A DNA stretch of 64,000 nt from a virus. This document shows positions 10,101-18,911 of this stretch, in pieces. Each line of letters starts with the position of its first letter. The stretch's first letter is position 1. Under the pieces are notes generated by a model. That model was not told the DNA's origin. It did no database searches and saw only the letters and a program-made list of their open reading frames with translations. The DNA lies in IMG/VR virus record IMGVR_UViG_3300049043_000112, positions 172,017 to 236,016 of that record; one strand, written 5' to 3'. A program made the translations under genes and the position numbers.

Positions 10101-12207
10101 CAACTGCTAAATCTCTTTCAGTGAATTGAACACTTCCAGCAGCAAGTCTTGTACCAACTGGAAACTGAGTTGAACCAATACCAACAGCATAGTTTGTTAA
10201 CCAAGCATCAGTTCCTAAACCAGAGAAGGAACCTGCCTTAAACCACATAATTTTCTTATATGTGGCAGGAGTGGTTTCAATTCCAGCAATGAATAGTTGA
10301 GTTAATGGTGTTCCTTCTGTCGATGCAACTGCAATACCACCATGATTTGCTGTTGTATCTGTAGAAACATCATTATTATAAGCATCTGTAGTGAAACCAA
10401 GAACAATATCTGCGTCTTTAACTCTAAAGTCTTGTGCAACAATATAAGCACTTGTACCACCAATCGTGATATTGCCAGTTACATTCAGATTGTTATTAAC
10501 CTGTAAGTCATTTGCAATCGTGACATTTCCAGGTAACGTTGGATTGTTTGCAATTGCAACAACTGGTGTTGAGCTCTCTCCAGTTCCACCAGTAATTGTA
10601 ATTTGATTTGTAGTTCCAGAAATATTCTGAACATAATCACCAGTTGTATCAGAACCAAGTGCAACAGAGTTAGGTTGAATTGTTGCAGCAAGAGAAACAT
10701 TACCCGTTCCATCAAAGAAGATTGGTGAAGCAACAACATCACCAGTAATTTCAAATGTTCTTCTAGTTACAAGTTGAGTTGCAGATGCTGCAATACCTGT
10801 AAGAGCACCTACAAATCCACCAGTTGAAGTTGTAACACCAGATATTAATAGATTGCTTCCACTGATATTTCCTGCAACTGTTAGATTTCCAGTACCACCA
10901 AGTCGCATAACTTGAGTGGTGTTTCCATACCATTTAAATCCAACAGCATCAATATTATCATCAACTCCAAACCAAACATTATTTCCTTCAACACCAATTG
11001 CATAATTGGTTTTGGTGTTATTAGTAAAGTCATATAAACGAAGTCTTTCACCACTATAGTTACCAGCAGTTGGTGCTAAGAGTGATGTACTGGTCGAAAT
11101 AAAAGCGTTCCGAGTTGTTACAAACCCAAGAGCATTTAAATTATTTTGAACTGTAACTGTTGGAGTTGTGCTTCCAGTAAATTCAAGTGCCTTATATCCC
11201 CCAGCACTATTAATCTGCCCAACACCAATCGTTCCTTGGAAAGCAACGTTTCCAGTACCGCTATAAATGTAGAATGAATTAGTTCCGTCTGCTGCTTGAA
11301 TATATCCTGTGCTTGGACGGAATGTGGAACCAGTTACAATACCTGATGAATTAATACTCTGAGCAGTCAGGTGTGTTACAGAAGTAACTCCAAGAGTGCT
11401 AATTCCAGTATAATTTAAATATGTACCAGTTAAATTAGTTGCGATACCAGTTACAATGTTCGCAGTACCAAAATTACCAGTTGTGTAAGTTAAGTTACTA
11501 CCAGAAATCGTGGTAACGACACCTGTTACAGCGTTAGCGGTCGTGAAGTTACCATTACCATACGTCAGGTTAGTACCAGAAATCGTGGTAACAACTCCAG
11601 TAACGACATTTGCTGTTCCTAAGTTACCAGTAGTATAAGTGAGATTAGTACCACTTAGAGTTGCAATAGTACCAATGCCACTGTAATTCAGAGTGGTACC
11701 AGAAATCGTGGTGACGATACCTGCGACTACATTAGCAGTACCTAAGTTACCCGTAGTATAAGTGAGATTAGTACCACTTAATGTGTTAATCGTACCAATG
11801 CCACTATAATTTAAAGTAGTACCAGAAATTGTGGTTACAATACCACTAACAATGTTCGCGTTTGTATAATTAACTGTTGTACCATTGAGTGTTGCAATTG
11901 TACCAACACCAGTATAATTTAAGTTGGTACCTGAGATTGTGGTAACAACACCAGTTACAATATTCCCTGTTCCTAAATTACCAGTTGTATAGGTTAAATT
12001 GGTACCACTTAATGTTGCAACGGTACCAATGCCTGTGACATTTAAATTTGTGCCGGTAATATTTGTAAGAGTTGCAATACCAGCATTAATATTTCCGTTA
12101 AAAGTAGTGGCTGTAACTACACCAGTAACTAATACATCTCCAATTACGTGTAGAGCAGAAGTTGGATTTGTTGTCCCTATTCCAGTATTAGTCTTAAGTA
12201 GAGCCAT
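7198..12207 (-). CDS. long tail fibre, GTNLxYTTGNxGTANIVTGVVTT repeats
   Basis: A 1669-residue protein. The N-terminus (MALLKTNTGIGTTNPTSALH) has the phage-fibre motif IGTTxPTSxLHVxGD. Two long blocks follow, made of an imperfect repeat of GTNLTYTTGNLGTANIVTG followed by VVTTISG and VGTI. They flank a non-repeat middle domain (about residues 330-720; FRPSTGYIQAADGTNSFYIY and beyond) that looks like a fibre-knob segment. Near residues 1370-1480 a second unique domain (RIKGDLYVDGSQVVVNST) is shared with the 639-residue gene at 13107-15026. The C-terminus again has IGTSVPNYKLDVVGD. Probably a trimeric beta-helical tail fibre. The strong DNA repeats make it prone to recombination or assembly collapse. 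Confidence 0.8.
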   Translation of the reverse strand: MALLKTNTGIGTTNPTSALHVIGDVLVTGVVTATTFNGNINAGIATLTNITGTNLNVTGIGTVATLSGTNLTYTTGNLGTGNIVTGVVTTISGTNLNYTGVGTIATLNGTTVNYTNANIVSGIVTTISGTTLNYSGIGTINTLSGTNLTYTTGNLGTANVVAGIVTTISGTTLNYSGIGTIATLSGTNLTYTTGNLGTANVVTGVVTTISGTNLTYGNGNFTTANAVTGVVTTISGSNLTYTTGNFGTANIVTGIATNLTGTYLNYTGISTLGVTSVTHLTAQSINSSGIVTGSTFRPSTGYIQAADGTNSFYIYSGTGNVAFQGTIGVGQINSAGGYKALEFTGSTTPTVTVQNNLNALGFVTTRNAFISTSTSLLAPTAGNYSGERLRLYDFTNNTKTNYAIGVEGNNVWFGVDDNIDAVGFKWYGNTTQVMRLGGTGNLTVAGNISGSNLLISGVTTSTGGFVGALTGIAASATQLVTRRTFEITGDVVASPIFFDGTGNVSLAATIQPNSVALGSDTTGDYVQNISGTTNQITITGGTGESSTPVVAIANNPTLPGNVTIANDLQVNNNLNVTGNITIGGTSAYIVAQDFRVKDADIVLGFTTDAYNNDVSTDTTANHGGIAVASTEGTPLTQLFIAGIETTPATYKKIMWFKAGSFSGLGTDAWLTNYAVGIGSTQFPVGTRLAAGSVQFTERDLAVVRNINASGIITAPTAIITTANITNANVVTGIVTNISGTYLNYTGVGTITNLTGTTGTLTTLNAATGNIVTGVVTTLSGTNLTYGNGNFTTGNIVTGVVTTISGTDLTYTTGNLGTANITTGNIVTGVVTTLSGTNLTYSGIGTIATLNSTTGSIVTLSGTNLTYTTGNLGTANVVTGVVTTLSGTNLTYGTGNLTTGNIVTGVVTTISGTNLTYTTGNLGTANITTGNIVTGVVTTISGSNLNYTGVGTITTLNSTTGSITTLSGTNLTYTTGNLGTGNIVTGVVTTLSGTNLTYGTGNLTTGNIVTGVVTTISGTNATYTTGNFGTANVVAGVVTTISGTNLNYTGVGTITTLNSTTGSISTISGTSATYTTGNFGTANVVTGVVTSITGTTLNYTGIGTIATLSGTNLTYGTGNFGTANIVTGVATNLTGTNLNYTGVGTIATLNSTTGSITTLSGTNLTYATGNFNRANIVTGIITSATGIFLNYTGIGTVDTLSGTNLTYTFADFDNAYITSGVVTSITGTTANYTNIDASTLNANRGNLVTGVVTTISGTNLNYTGVGTITNFNSTAASITNLNLTGIVTATRLSTGAIGTGINITTDTITGPSSIVIDPAAIGDNSGAVRIKGDLYVDGSQVVVNSTAIALGDFIVGIATSVASNVLLDGAGIGIGSTNIRKTFTYDYVNNSLKSSENLNIPTGKTYKINGIDVLSSTSLGTGVTNSSLTSVGTLNNLTVSGTASLPYISGTYLNYTGVGTIAALNATNLSVSAATTTGLLNVGVGGTILTTTNGPRVGINSTAPGYTLDVGGNINFSGALYQSGQLFTSGIGIGSTSVNPQSGVINRRIGVGFTDINIVGSGITIAGYGSTVVVDFTQLSAAAGALSISTVTNPRYQSIAFVGSATTSIIGISTSTDPFVFDTQTRSVGIGTSVPNYKLDVVGDINSSTALKVGGVNILDEALRLSIAFG

Positions 12208-12237
12208 CTTCTTCCTTTATATAAGGTTATTTATTTC

Positions 12238-13107
12238 CTAGTAATTAACATTATATCCAGTATAAATCGTCCAACTCGTACCATCACTATTTCCTTCAAA
12301 AACATAACTTTGATTTTGCGATAATGTATAAGTTGCATATTGTGTTGTAGCACTTGCAACCATTCTTGCACCAGTAATCCTAGAATGATTACCAACTAAT
12401 AATTCCAAGACATTTTTTCCACCCATAATGCTTGGATTGAATAATGTAATCTCCAGAACAATGTTAGGAGACCCAACAGTTCCTGAAGTCGCTGCAGTTC
12501 CTTCATAACGAATTCTCTGATAATTCGTTCCACTTGCAAATCTAGAAACTCTTTGGTATGAGTTATCAGCAGAACCAAAATGGAACTTAGGAACTGGTGG
12601 ACGAGTTGCACCCAGTGCTCCAAGATTTCCATATTCACTTGCACCTGCACTAAAAGTTAGATACGTATTAGAACCCATATAGGTTGTTGTATATCCACTT
12701 CCAGCAATATAGAATGTAAATGGAAGAGTAATCGTTAAGAAACTATCATCGACAGAAGCATTTTGAATACTTGTCCACCCAGAAGGTGGATGTGGAGATG
12801 CCGCTCCAGCACCATAAGTAGGTGCTTTTGTTCCTGATACAATCGAATAAGAACCAGCAGGTGGTGGAGGTGTTACATCACTTACACCAGTCAATTCATC
12901 AAAATAATTATAAACTCTTAAGTCCTTATTACTTACAATTCGCATTGGAACACTGCTGGTTAAGTCAGAAAACGTTCCTTCTTGCATTGTATTGGAGTAA
13001 AAAACTCCATACTGGTCTACACTTACATTTCTACTTGGTGCAGAAAATTCATCAAACAAGTTTGTAAATAAAACTCCATCTGAACGTAATCTTGCTACAG
13101 TATTCAT
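12238..13107 (-). CDS. virion structural protein (fibre-associated)
   Basis: 289 residues, starting MNTVARLRSDGVLFTNLFDE. The sequence is rich in Gly, Ser, Thr and aromatics and has no signal peptide or transmembrane segment. A proline stretch (VTPPPPAGSYSI) near residue 80 separates a short N-terminal part from a larger C-terminal domain that looks like a beta-sandwich or lectin-like fold. The start overlaps the stop of the fibre gene 13107-15026 by one base (TAATG), which suggests translational coupling. Its place between two fibre genes makes a tail role likely; a carbohydrate-binding role is only a guess. Confidence 0.65.
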   Translation of the reverse strand: MNTVARLRSDGVLFTNLFDEFSAPSRNVSVDQYGVFYSNTMQEGTFSDLTSSVPMRIVSNKDLRVYNYFDELTGVSDVTPPPPAGSYSIVSGTKAPTYGAGAASPHPPSGWTSIQNASVDDSFLTITLPFTFYIAGSGYTTTYMGSNTYLTFSAGASEYGNLGALGATRPPVPKFHFGSADNSYQRVSRFASGTNYQRIRYEGTAATSGTVGSPNIVLEITLFNPSIMGGKNVLELLVGNHSRITGARMVASATTQYATYTLSQNQSYVFEGNSDGTSWTIYTGYNVNY

Positions 13108-15026
13108 TAGATAAAGATAAAGTCTAAGGAATTTAATGTAGAATTATGTTGAATTTCAAAACGATTTGTTGAACCACTTGCCTGAACACCAACAGTACCA
13201 ATCACGTCCAAGGTTTCTCTTGGTACTGCTGTTCCAATTCCAACTTCACCACTTACGTAAGCACCACCAGTAACTTGCAATCTTTGACTTGCAGTTCCAG
13301 TGCTTGTACCACTACCAATGAGTACTGGTCCATTGGTGAATGTCGAAACACCAGTAACACGAAGTTGTGTAAGTGTTCCAACAGAAGTCAGTGAAGAGTT
13401 AACAACTCCAGCACCTAAAGTTGTTGCAGATAATACATCAGTACCATTAATCTTATAGGTCTTTCCGGAAGGAAGATTGAAGTTTTCACTAGACTTCAGA
13501 GCATCATTTGTGAAATCATAAGTGAAGGTCTTACGAATATTCGTAGAACCAATTCCAATTCCAGCACCATCAAGAAGAGTATTTGATGCAACTGTGGTCG
13601 CAATACCAACATTGAAGTCAGCAAGTTCAATTGTTGATGAATTAACAATAAACTGAGTACCGTCTACATAAAGGTCTCCCTTAATTCTAACTGCCCCAGT
13701 ATTATCACCAACTCCAGCAGGGTCGATGGTAATCGTTGATGGTCCAGTAATTGAACCACTTGTAATATTAATTCCAGTACCAGAAGCGCCAGTTGAAAAC
13801 TGAGTTGCAGTAATAATTCCTGATGAATTAATATAAGTAGCATTCAGATTGGTAATCGTACCGACACCAGTATAATTTAAGTTGGTACCACTGATTGTCG
13901 TAACAACACCAGTAACAATATTACCAGTTGTAAAATTGCCTGTTGTGTATGATACATTTACACCATTGAGAGTAGTGATACTTCCAAGAGTGCTATTCAG
14001 TGTTGCAATTGTACCAACACCAGTATAGTTTAAGTTAGTACCACTGATTGTGGTAACAACACCAGTGACGACATTTGCAGTTCCTAAGTTACCAGTCGTG
14101 TATGTTAAGTTAGTACCACTTAATGTGGCAATCGTACCAATACCACTGTAGTTCAGAGTGGTACCAGAAATTGTGGTAACAATACCAGTAACAATATTTG
14201 CAGTTCCTAAGTTACCAGTTGTATAAGTGAGATTGGTACCACTTAAAGTTGCGACAGTACCAATGCCACTATAACTAATATCAGTTCCTCTTAAGGTGGT
14301 AACAACACCAACTACAACGTTTGCTGTTCCTAAGTTGCCAGTTGTATACGTTAAGTTAGTACCACTTAATGTAGCAATCGTACCAATGCCACTATAATTT
14401 AAAGTAGTACCAGTAATACTTGTTACTAGACCACTAACAATATTAGCAGTGCCCAAGTTACCAGTGGTGTATGTTAAGTTAGTACCACCTACCGTAGCAA
14501 TCGTACCAATACCACTGTAGTTTAGATTAGTACCAGTAATACTTGTAACAACACCAGTTACAATATTTCCAGTTGTAAAATTACCATTGTTAAAGGTAAG
14601 ATTTGTACCACTGGCAGTAATCAGTACACTATTAACACTATTGAAGTTGGTAATACTACCAGTTCCAGTGTAGTTTAAATTAACACCTCTTACGGTGTCA
14701 ATCGTACCATCAGCATAAAAGAGTTCTGAACCATATAGAATTGCAATCGTACCAACACCAGAACTGACCTGTCCACTGAATGTTCTAGCAGTTACAACTC
14801 CAGTAAAAAGTCCATCACCAACAACAGACAATTTTGAAGTTGGAATTGTTGTACCAATTCCAAGATTGCGATCAATATAAACGTCACCAAAAACATCTAA
14901 AGAAGTGCTTGCATTTGTTGTTGCAATACCAACTCTTCCAGTTACATCAAGTACTGTCTGATTTTCGGTATAAGAACTAATACCAACTTTAATTTTTTGT
15001 TGTCTGCCGCTGGTATATTTTGCCAT
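13107..15026 (-). CDS. tail fibre, GTNLTYTTGNLGTANIV repeats
   Basis: 639 residues. The N-terminus (MAKYTSGRQQKIKVGISSYT) is followed by VTGRVGIATTNASTSLDVFG and LGIGTTIPTSKLSVVGDG, typical of phage fibre attachment regions. The middle contains repeats of about 26 residues (SGTNLTYTTGNLGTANIVTG followed by VVTTISG). A conserved domain (VRIKGDLYVDGTQFIVNSS through VASNTLLDGAGIGIGSTNIR) is shared with the 1669-residue fibre. The C-terminal part has QRLQVTGGAYVSGEVGIGTA, also seen in the partial fibre at 1-1145, and ends at LNSLDFIFI. Probably a tail-fibre subunit and a domain-level paralogue of its neighbours. Confidence 0.8.
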   Translation of the reverse strand: MAKYTSGRQQKIKVGISSYTENQTVLDVTGRVGIATTNASTSLDVFGDVYIDRNLGIGTTIPTSKLSVVGDGLFTGVVTARTFSGQVSSGVGTIAILYGSELFYADGTIDTVRGVNLNYTGTGSITNFNSVNSVLITASGTNLTFNNGNFTTGNIVTGVVTSITGTNLNYSGIGTIATVGGTNLTYTTGNLGTANIVSGLVTSITGTTLNYSGIGTIATLSGTNLTYTTGNLGTANVVVGVVTTLRGTDISYSGIGTVATLSGTNLTYTTGNLGTANIVTGIVTTISGTTLNYSGIGTIATLSGTNLTYTTGNLGTANVVTGVVTTISGTNLNYTGVGTIATLNSTLGSITTLNGVNVSYTTGNFTTGNIVTGVVTTISGTNLNYTGVGTITNLNATYINSSGIITATQFSTGASGTGINITSGSITGPSTITIDPAGVGDNTGAVRIKGDLYVDGTQFIVNSSTIELADFNVGIATTVASNTLLDGAGIGIGSTNIRKTFTYDFTNDALKSSENFNLPSGKTYKINGTDVLSATTLGAGVVNSSLTSVGTLTQLRVTGVSTFTNGPVLIGSGTSTGTASQRLQVTGGAYVSGEVGIGTAVPRETLDVIGTVGVQASGSTNRFEIQHNSTLNSLDFIFI

Positions 15027-15028
15027 TG

Positions 15029-15370
15029 TTAGTTAAGAGTTTCTAGAATACTTCCTAAGAACTTAATGTCTGTTGCGTTACTTGCAGAAAGAACAAGCAC
15101 GTCACCGGATTCAAGAACAAGTTTTCCTGCAAGAAGATTTGCAGTGTCACTTGAAGAAATTGGAAAGTTCTTTAAGATTTCTGTTGTAACTGCAATTCCA
15201 GAGGTTGTTCTCTTATGAGAAAATGAAATTGTTTGAGTATTGCTTCCAATGTTTGCTGCTTGTGCTAAAAGAACAACACCCGTGTATCCAACGGGTGCTG
15301 TATAAATTCCTACTGCACTTGTTGTTGCAACTTTTGTAACCGTCTTAAATACATTTAATGGTAATGCCAT
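15029..15370 (-). CDS. small virion structural protein, paralogue of 6864-7190
   Basis: 113 residues (MALPLNVFKTVTKVATTSAV...). It contains VGIYTAP and an alternating beta pattern, and ends ATDIKFLGSILETLN, matching the ending of the 108-residue paralogue near 7 kb. It lies two bases from the following fibre gene and four from the preceding one. That the same small-gene plus fibre arrangement occurs twice suggests duplication of a two-gene module. Function unknown beyond probable virion structure. Confidence 0.7.
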   Translation of the reverse strand: MALPLNVFKTVTKVATTSAVGIYTAPVGYTGVVLLAQAANIGSNTQTISFSHKRTTSGIAVTTEILKNFPISSSDTANLLAGKLVLESGDVLVLSASNATDIKFLGSILETLN

Positions 15371-15374
15371 TCTA

Positions 15375-17229
15375 TTAATCTCCTCCTAATGCTAGAATGA
15401 ATGGTGTCATTGTGGCGAACAAACTCTTCGAATAGAATGTTCCAGATATGGTTCCAGTGTTTTGATTAACTATGACACCATCACCAATTCTAAAGTTACC
15501 AGACTGGTCAGTACTTGTGAAAACAACAAGACCACCATTACGAGCATCAGTTTCATTATCTTGAATTGGAACTCCACCTTGAGCAGGAAGAGCAGAACCA
15601 ATGTTTGTTCCAGAACCAATGTATTCAAACGAATGCCCAGAAGCTAAAACTCTACTTTGCTTATAAAATGGAACTGTCGAACCAACACCAACTGCATAAG
15701 GTACATTTTCAGAAACTGTAATTGTAGAAATTCCAGCAGAAATTGGAGTTGCTTGAGTGATTGAATAATATGTTGGAAGTAATTCTAAAGTCGCTGTTGC
15801 TGTATTTATTCCAACATCAGGACCAGCGATTGTGATTGTTGGAGTTGTTGTATATCCTCTTCCACTTGAAACAATATCAATTGCAATCACACTTCCATTT
15901 CTAATTTCTGCGACTGCGGTTGCTTGAACACCCCAATCAGTACTTGGTGCTGAAGATTGTAACAGTTGGAGTTGAAGTATATCCAGTCCCTCCAGCACCA
16001 ACTGTAATCTTATTTACAGTACTATACAAACTATCAAAATAAACAACCTGCCCATCAAATGGACGAGTAACATTAATCTTAACTGTTCCTCCAGAAGAAT
16101 AAGTATGTGATAATGTTGAAGGACCTACATTGACCACCAATTGATTTGCTGCAGGAACTGATTTAACTTCAAAGATATAACCATAATTACCGCTTGGATA
16201 CGTTACAATTCCTGGACCAGAGGAACAAGTAAATCCAAGTCCAGCAAGTGTTACTCCCATTCCAACAGCAAAATTATGATTAGAGGAAGTTGTAATCGTT
16301 GCAACTCCGCTTACATTATCATACAGTGCGTTGGATACATTATACGTTGGAACATTTAAATCTAAAACAAAAGTATCACTATTTACTGCTGCTGCTTCTG
16401 TAATAATTCCAGTGTACTTTCTAGGTCCTACACCATCTGCAATCAATCCATAATTACCAAAAGAAGAGTTGCTGTTTGTTAGGTCGCAAGCAGCACCAGT
16501 TCCACAGTAAACAGCAGTATCAGGGCAAATTGTAAATAAAGAAACTAACTGTGCATATCCTTCATTTGTAATCGATACCCCAACACCAGAAGCATTGTAT
16601 TGTGTATAACTATCCAGAACCATCGACTTTGTAGGTCCAATTGAGTGCCTACCATCAATTTTCATTCCAATACTATTTGGAATAAAGTTGGTGCAATTCT
16701 GAATATAAGGTGATTGATTATTATAAACTGCTTTGTTTGGATTGAACGCTACAATTGCTCCAGTGTTTGCAGAACCAACAAAAGACATTTCTGCAATGTA
16801 GTTTCCATTCCCAACATAAAAGAGGTCTCCTTGATTTTGTGGAGATACAGAAACCTCTCTTAAACTTGAACCAACAATACTTACTTGGTCTGGTACTGCA
16901 ATTGGATTATTTTCTAGATAAGTCCCAGCACTAACTTTAATAACAGTTCCTGCTGTTGCTGTTGTGACTGCTGCTCCGATTGTTCTTTTTGCGTCTCCGA
17001 GTTTAAGTCCTGTATTGGTGTCTTTTCCATCTGGTGTTACGTAAATAATATTGGTAACTGTTGCACCTGCAGCAACACGTACCACTTCTGAACCGATACC
17101 CGCTCTATTTCTAACTGCATAGAGTTCAGCATCATTAAGGTTATAAGCTAATTCGCCGTATTGTAACGCTCCTTGTGCTGGAATTTTTCCAGGTACGGCA
17201 GAACGTTTGATCCGAATAGGAGTTGCCAT
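15375..17229 (-). CDS. tail fibre / virion structural protein, one frameshift
   Basis: Starts MATPIRIKRSAVPGKIPAQG, typical of phage baseplate or fibre proteins, then a parallel beta-helix-like region (VYVTPDGK-type: IIYVTPDGKDTNTGLKLGDA; VPDQVSIVGSS). The first frame ends just after GAGGTGYTSTPTVTI. The same kind of repeat (GRGYTTTPTITIAGPD) appears in the next frame, open from about 16001 to 15375. The two parts meet at ACAATCTTCAGC near 15955; removing one T gives VTISAPSTDWGVQATAV and one protein of about 617 residues. The C-terminal domain ends in RIGDGVIVNQNTGTISGTFY. Treated as a single gene with a +1 error or mutation. Confidence 0.75.
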
Positions 17230-17285
17230 TTATAATATTCGGTATGTACCAGAAGAACAGTATATACTGCCTTTCATCTATTTAT

Positions 17286-17657
17286 TCAAGTACAATTATT
17301 CCTTCTAGGACGATAAGCAAATAGATTGGTTGGAGGGTCTGGTTTCATCCATTCTTCTATCTTATCAAATCGTTCTTCACTATAAAAATCTTGTTGAACG
17401 TACCATAACTTCCAGTGCTCGTGCCCCTTTGACTGGTTACAATCATGGCAGCAGCAGACTACGTTCTTTGTAAAGTCTGTTCCACCTTTTGCTTGAGGAA
17501 TAATATGGTCAATTGTAAGGTTCTCTTCTGACCCACAATAAGCACATTGATGTCCCCATTCTTCTTTTATATTTTGTCTCCACATTCGTTTCGCTTCTCC
17601 TGGACTTGTTGTTCGTAGATTGAACAAGTACTCTGAAGGCGAACGGAGGAGATCCAT
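17286..17657 (-). CDS. HNH endonuclease
   Basis: 123 residues. The HNH core is clear: CAYCGSEENLTIDHIIPQAK at about residues 38-57, then GGTDFTKNVVCCCHDCNQSKG. This gives the CxxC...DHxxP...GG...N...CxxCNxxK pattern, with paired cysteines for structural zinc and DH for the beta-beta-alpha metal site. Such small HNH proteins nick or cut DNA and in phages are often mobile (homing) endonucleases; some act in packaging. It lies downstream of a run of small cyanophage genes and upstream of the fibre block. Confidence 0.8.
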   Translation of the reverse strand: MDLLRSPSEYLFNLRTTSPGEAKRMWRQNIKEEWGHQCAYCGSEENLTIDHIIPQAKGGTDFTKNVVCCCHDCNQSKGHEHWKLWYVQQDFYSEERFDKIEEWMKPDPPTNLFAYRPRRNNCT

Positions 17658-17675
17658 AAGCGACTGCGATTTGAA

Positions 17676-17867
17676 TTATTTAGTGTGTTTTACCTTACAA
17701 GCACCTCTCCCCCAAGCACGACTTAAACTATTGATATAGGAACAAATCTTTCCACTCTCCCCACAATAAGGACACTTAGCATCTGGTGGATCATTTGCAT
17801 AAGGATTATAAACTTCCTTCTTTGGTCTTCTGGCGTTTTCTGCTTGTTTGTGTTTACGGTGGTTCAT
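17676..17867 (-). CDS. small zinc-ribbon-like protein
   Basis: 63 residues, basic, with a CPYC pair (DAKCPYCGESGKICSYINSL) and a further C near the end (RGACKVKHTK). A small zinc-binding fold is plausible. The start overlaps the stop of the next gene upstream by four bases (ATGA), so the two are translated together. No family recognised. Confidence 0.55.
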   Translation of the reverse strand: MNHRKHKQAENARRPKKEVYNPYANDPPDAKCPYCGESGKICSYINSLSRAWGRGACKVKHTK

Positions 17868-18175
17868 ACAATCACAGGTTCCCCTTGACCTTGTGGAAGT
17901 TTTTCCAGTTCACGAACTTCCCAAGAACCACCGACTCCACCATCCATATTCACAACGATTTCATTGGTCGGCAGTGCCTTTGGCATTTCAATATCAATCA
18001 CAGGACTCATCAGAAACTTATTACGAGTGATGGTCCTGTTATTGGAATCAAAGGAAACCAGATGAAGAGCATCAAGTTCATCACCACAGTCAGCAATCTT
18101 TCTTCCAGTTCTTTTATCAATCACCGAAAAATATTCATCTTGATACTTCTTCATCTTCTGATTTCTTTTCTTCAT
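17864..18175 (-). CDS. hypothetical protein
   Basis: 103 residues (MKKRNQKMKKYQDEYFSVID...). No signal peptide or transmembrane segment. A second Met at residue 8 (MKKYQDEYF) would shorten the overlap with the small gene upstream and may be the true start. Part of the operon petE - small genes - HNH. Not recognised. Confidence 0.55.
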   Translation of the reverse strand: MKKRNQKMKKYQDEYFSVIDKRTGRKIADCGDELDALHLVSFDSNNRTITRNKFLMSPVIDIEMPKALPTNEIVVNMDGGVGGSWEVRELEKLPQGQGEPVIV

Positions 18176-18263
18176 TATAAGACACTTGTGGTTTCCTGTA
18201 AAGACCAGGCCAAGTGTCTCTAATGATTTCTGCGAGTTTATAAGGTGTTTCCGAACTAATCAC
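18135..18263 (-). CDS. small hypothetical protein, GTG start
   Basis: A 42-residue ORF (MISSETPYKLAEIIRDTWPG...) with a GTG start that overlaps the stop of the preceding small gene (GTGA), a common coupling in this genome. It overlaps the next gene by about 40 bases out of frame. The aromatic and charged composition looks protein-like, but the support is only the overlap and the reading frame. Confidence 0.4.
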   Translation of the reverse strand: MISSETPYKLAEIIRDTWPGLYRKPQVSYNEEKKSEDEEVSR

Positions 18264-18394
18264 GGATTATGATTCTTATTTTCTTTAATTTTAGTATAAC
18301 CCCAGACTGCTAGGGTTCCGATTCCAATTCCAGCAAGGCAACAGAGAAACATATGAATTAAGTGAATACAAGTGTTATGGTCGTGAGAGTGCAT
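18260..18394 (-). CDS. small membrane protein, His-rich N-terminus
   Basis: 44 residues: MHSHDHNTCIHLIHMFLCCL then GIGIGTLAVWGYTKIKENKN. One hydrophobic helix with a His/Cys-rich N-terminus. It starts one base past the stop of plastocyanin, so it is co-transcribed with petE. The His/Cys content next to a copper protein may hint at metal binding, but this is speculation. Confidence 0.5.
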   Translation of the reverse strand: MHSHDHNTCIHLIHMFLCCLAGIGIGTLAVWGYTKIKENKNHNP

Positions 18395-18395
18395 A

Positions 18396-18719
18396 CTATG
18401 AAACGTGAATGTGTCCAATCATTCCTGCCCCTTTATGAGGAGCACACCAGAAAGTATAGTCCCCTGGTTCTGGAAAGGCGATATCAAAATTTTCTCCTGG
18501 AGCAAATGCAAGACCTTCGTGTGAGAGTTCTGGATGGTCTTCTACAACAACGTTATGTGGAGGTAACATATTGTTGACAAAGTGAACTGATTCACCAGCA
18601 GCAATACTAATGTCTGATGGTTCAAATACTAGGTTGCCATTGGAACCCATTTGAACATCTACTGCCCATGCAGGAAGGGCAAAGAAAAGTGTAGCAAAAA
18701 GTGCGAGAAGAAACTTCAT
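18396..18719 (-). CDS. petE: plastocyanin
   Basis: 107 residues. A Sec signal peptide (MKFLLALFATLFFALPAWA) targets the thylakoid lumen. The mature cupredoxin has the type-1 copper ligands: His in PPHNVVVED and Cys, His, Met in FWCAPHKGAGMIG. Plastocyanin carries electrons from cytochrome b6f to photosystem I; phage copies are thought to keep photosynthetic electron flow going during infection. The mature protein is at the normal length (about 88 residues). A sigma-70 promoter with TATAAT is directly upstream, its -35 box inside the terminator of the preceding gene, so expression is probably early and host-driven. Confidence 0.95.
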   Translation of the reverse strand: MKFLLALFATLFFALPAWAVDVQMGSNGNLVFEPSDISIAAGESVHFVNNMLPPHNVVVEDHPELSHEGLAFAPGENFDIAFPEPGDYTFWCAPHKGAGMIGHIHVS

Positions 18720-18737
18720 ATAAGTTTACGCAACTTC

Positions 18738-18766
18738 ATTATATATCTAAAAAAAGAAGGGGTCAA
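18738..18766 (-). promoter_or_regulatory. sigma-70 promoter for petE
   Basis: Minus strand TTGACC, 17-base spacer, TATAAT; the -10 is about 19 bases from the petE ATG. The -35 box lies in the GGGGCTTGACCCC hairpin of the upstream terminator. Confidence 0.75.
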
Positions 18767-18776
18767 GCCCCTCCTT
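18750..18776 (-). terminator. rho-independent terminator (overlaps petE promoter)
   Basis: On the minus strand GGGGCTTGACCCC forms a hairpin followed by TTCTTTTTTT, right after the stop of the 44-residue membrane protein. The loop carries the -35 of the petE promoter. Confidence 0.7.
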
Positions 18777-18897
18777 GTGAATATACAGGTTGTAAGATTC
18801 CTCCATCTTGGTCATCATCGTCATCGTGATCTTCAGTGAAAATAACGATAAGTGCGAATGCGAAGATAACCAAGTATAGAAGATACTGTGCGGTCAT
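18763..18897 (-). CDS. small acidic membrane protein
   Basis: 44 residues: MTAQYLLYLVIFAFALIVIF is one membrane helix, followed by an acidic run (TEDHDDDDDQDGG). It ends in the terminator that precedes petE. Size and layout resemble small thylakoid or cyanophage membrane proteins but match none of the small photosystem subunits known to me. Too short for the usual ORF cut-off. Confidence 0.55.
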   Translation of the reverse strand: MTAQYLLYLVIFAFALIVIFTEDHDDDDDQDGGILQPVYSQGGA

Positions 18898-18911
18898 AAT
18901 GGATTGCCTCT

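Noticed and set aside
17786-18223. Plus-strand 145-residue ORF opposite the small genes near petE
   Set aside because: Antisense to coupled minus-strand genes and no start signals; a shadow.
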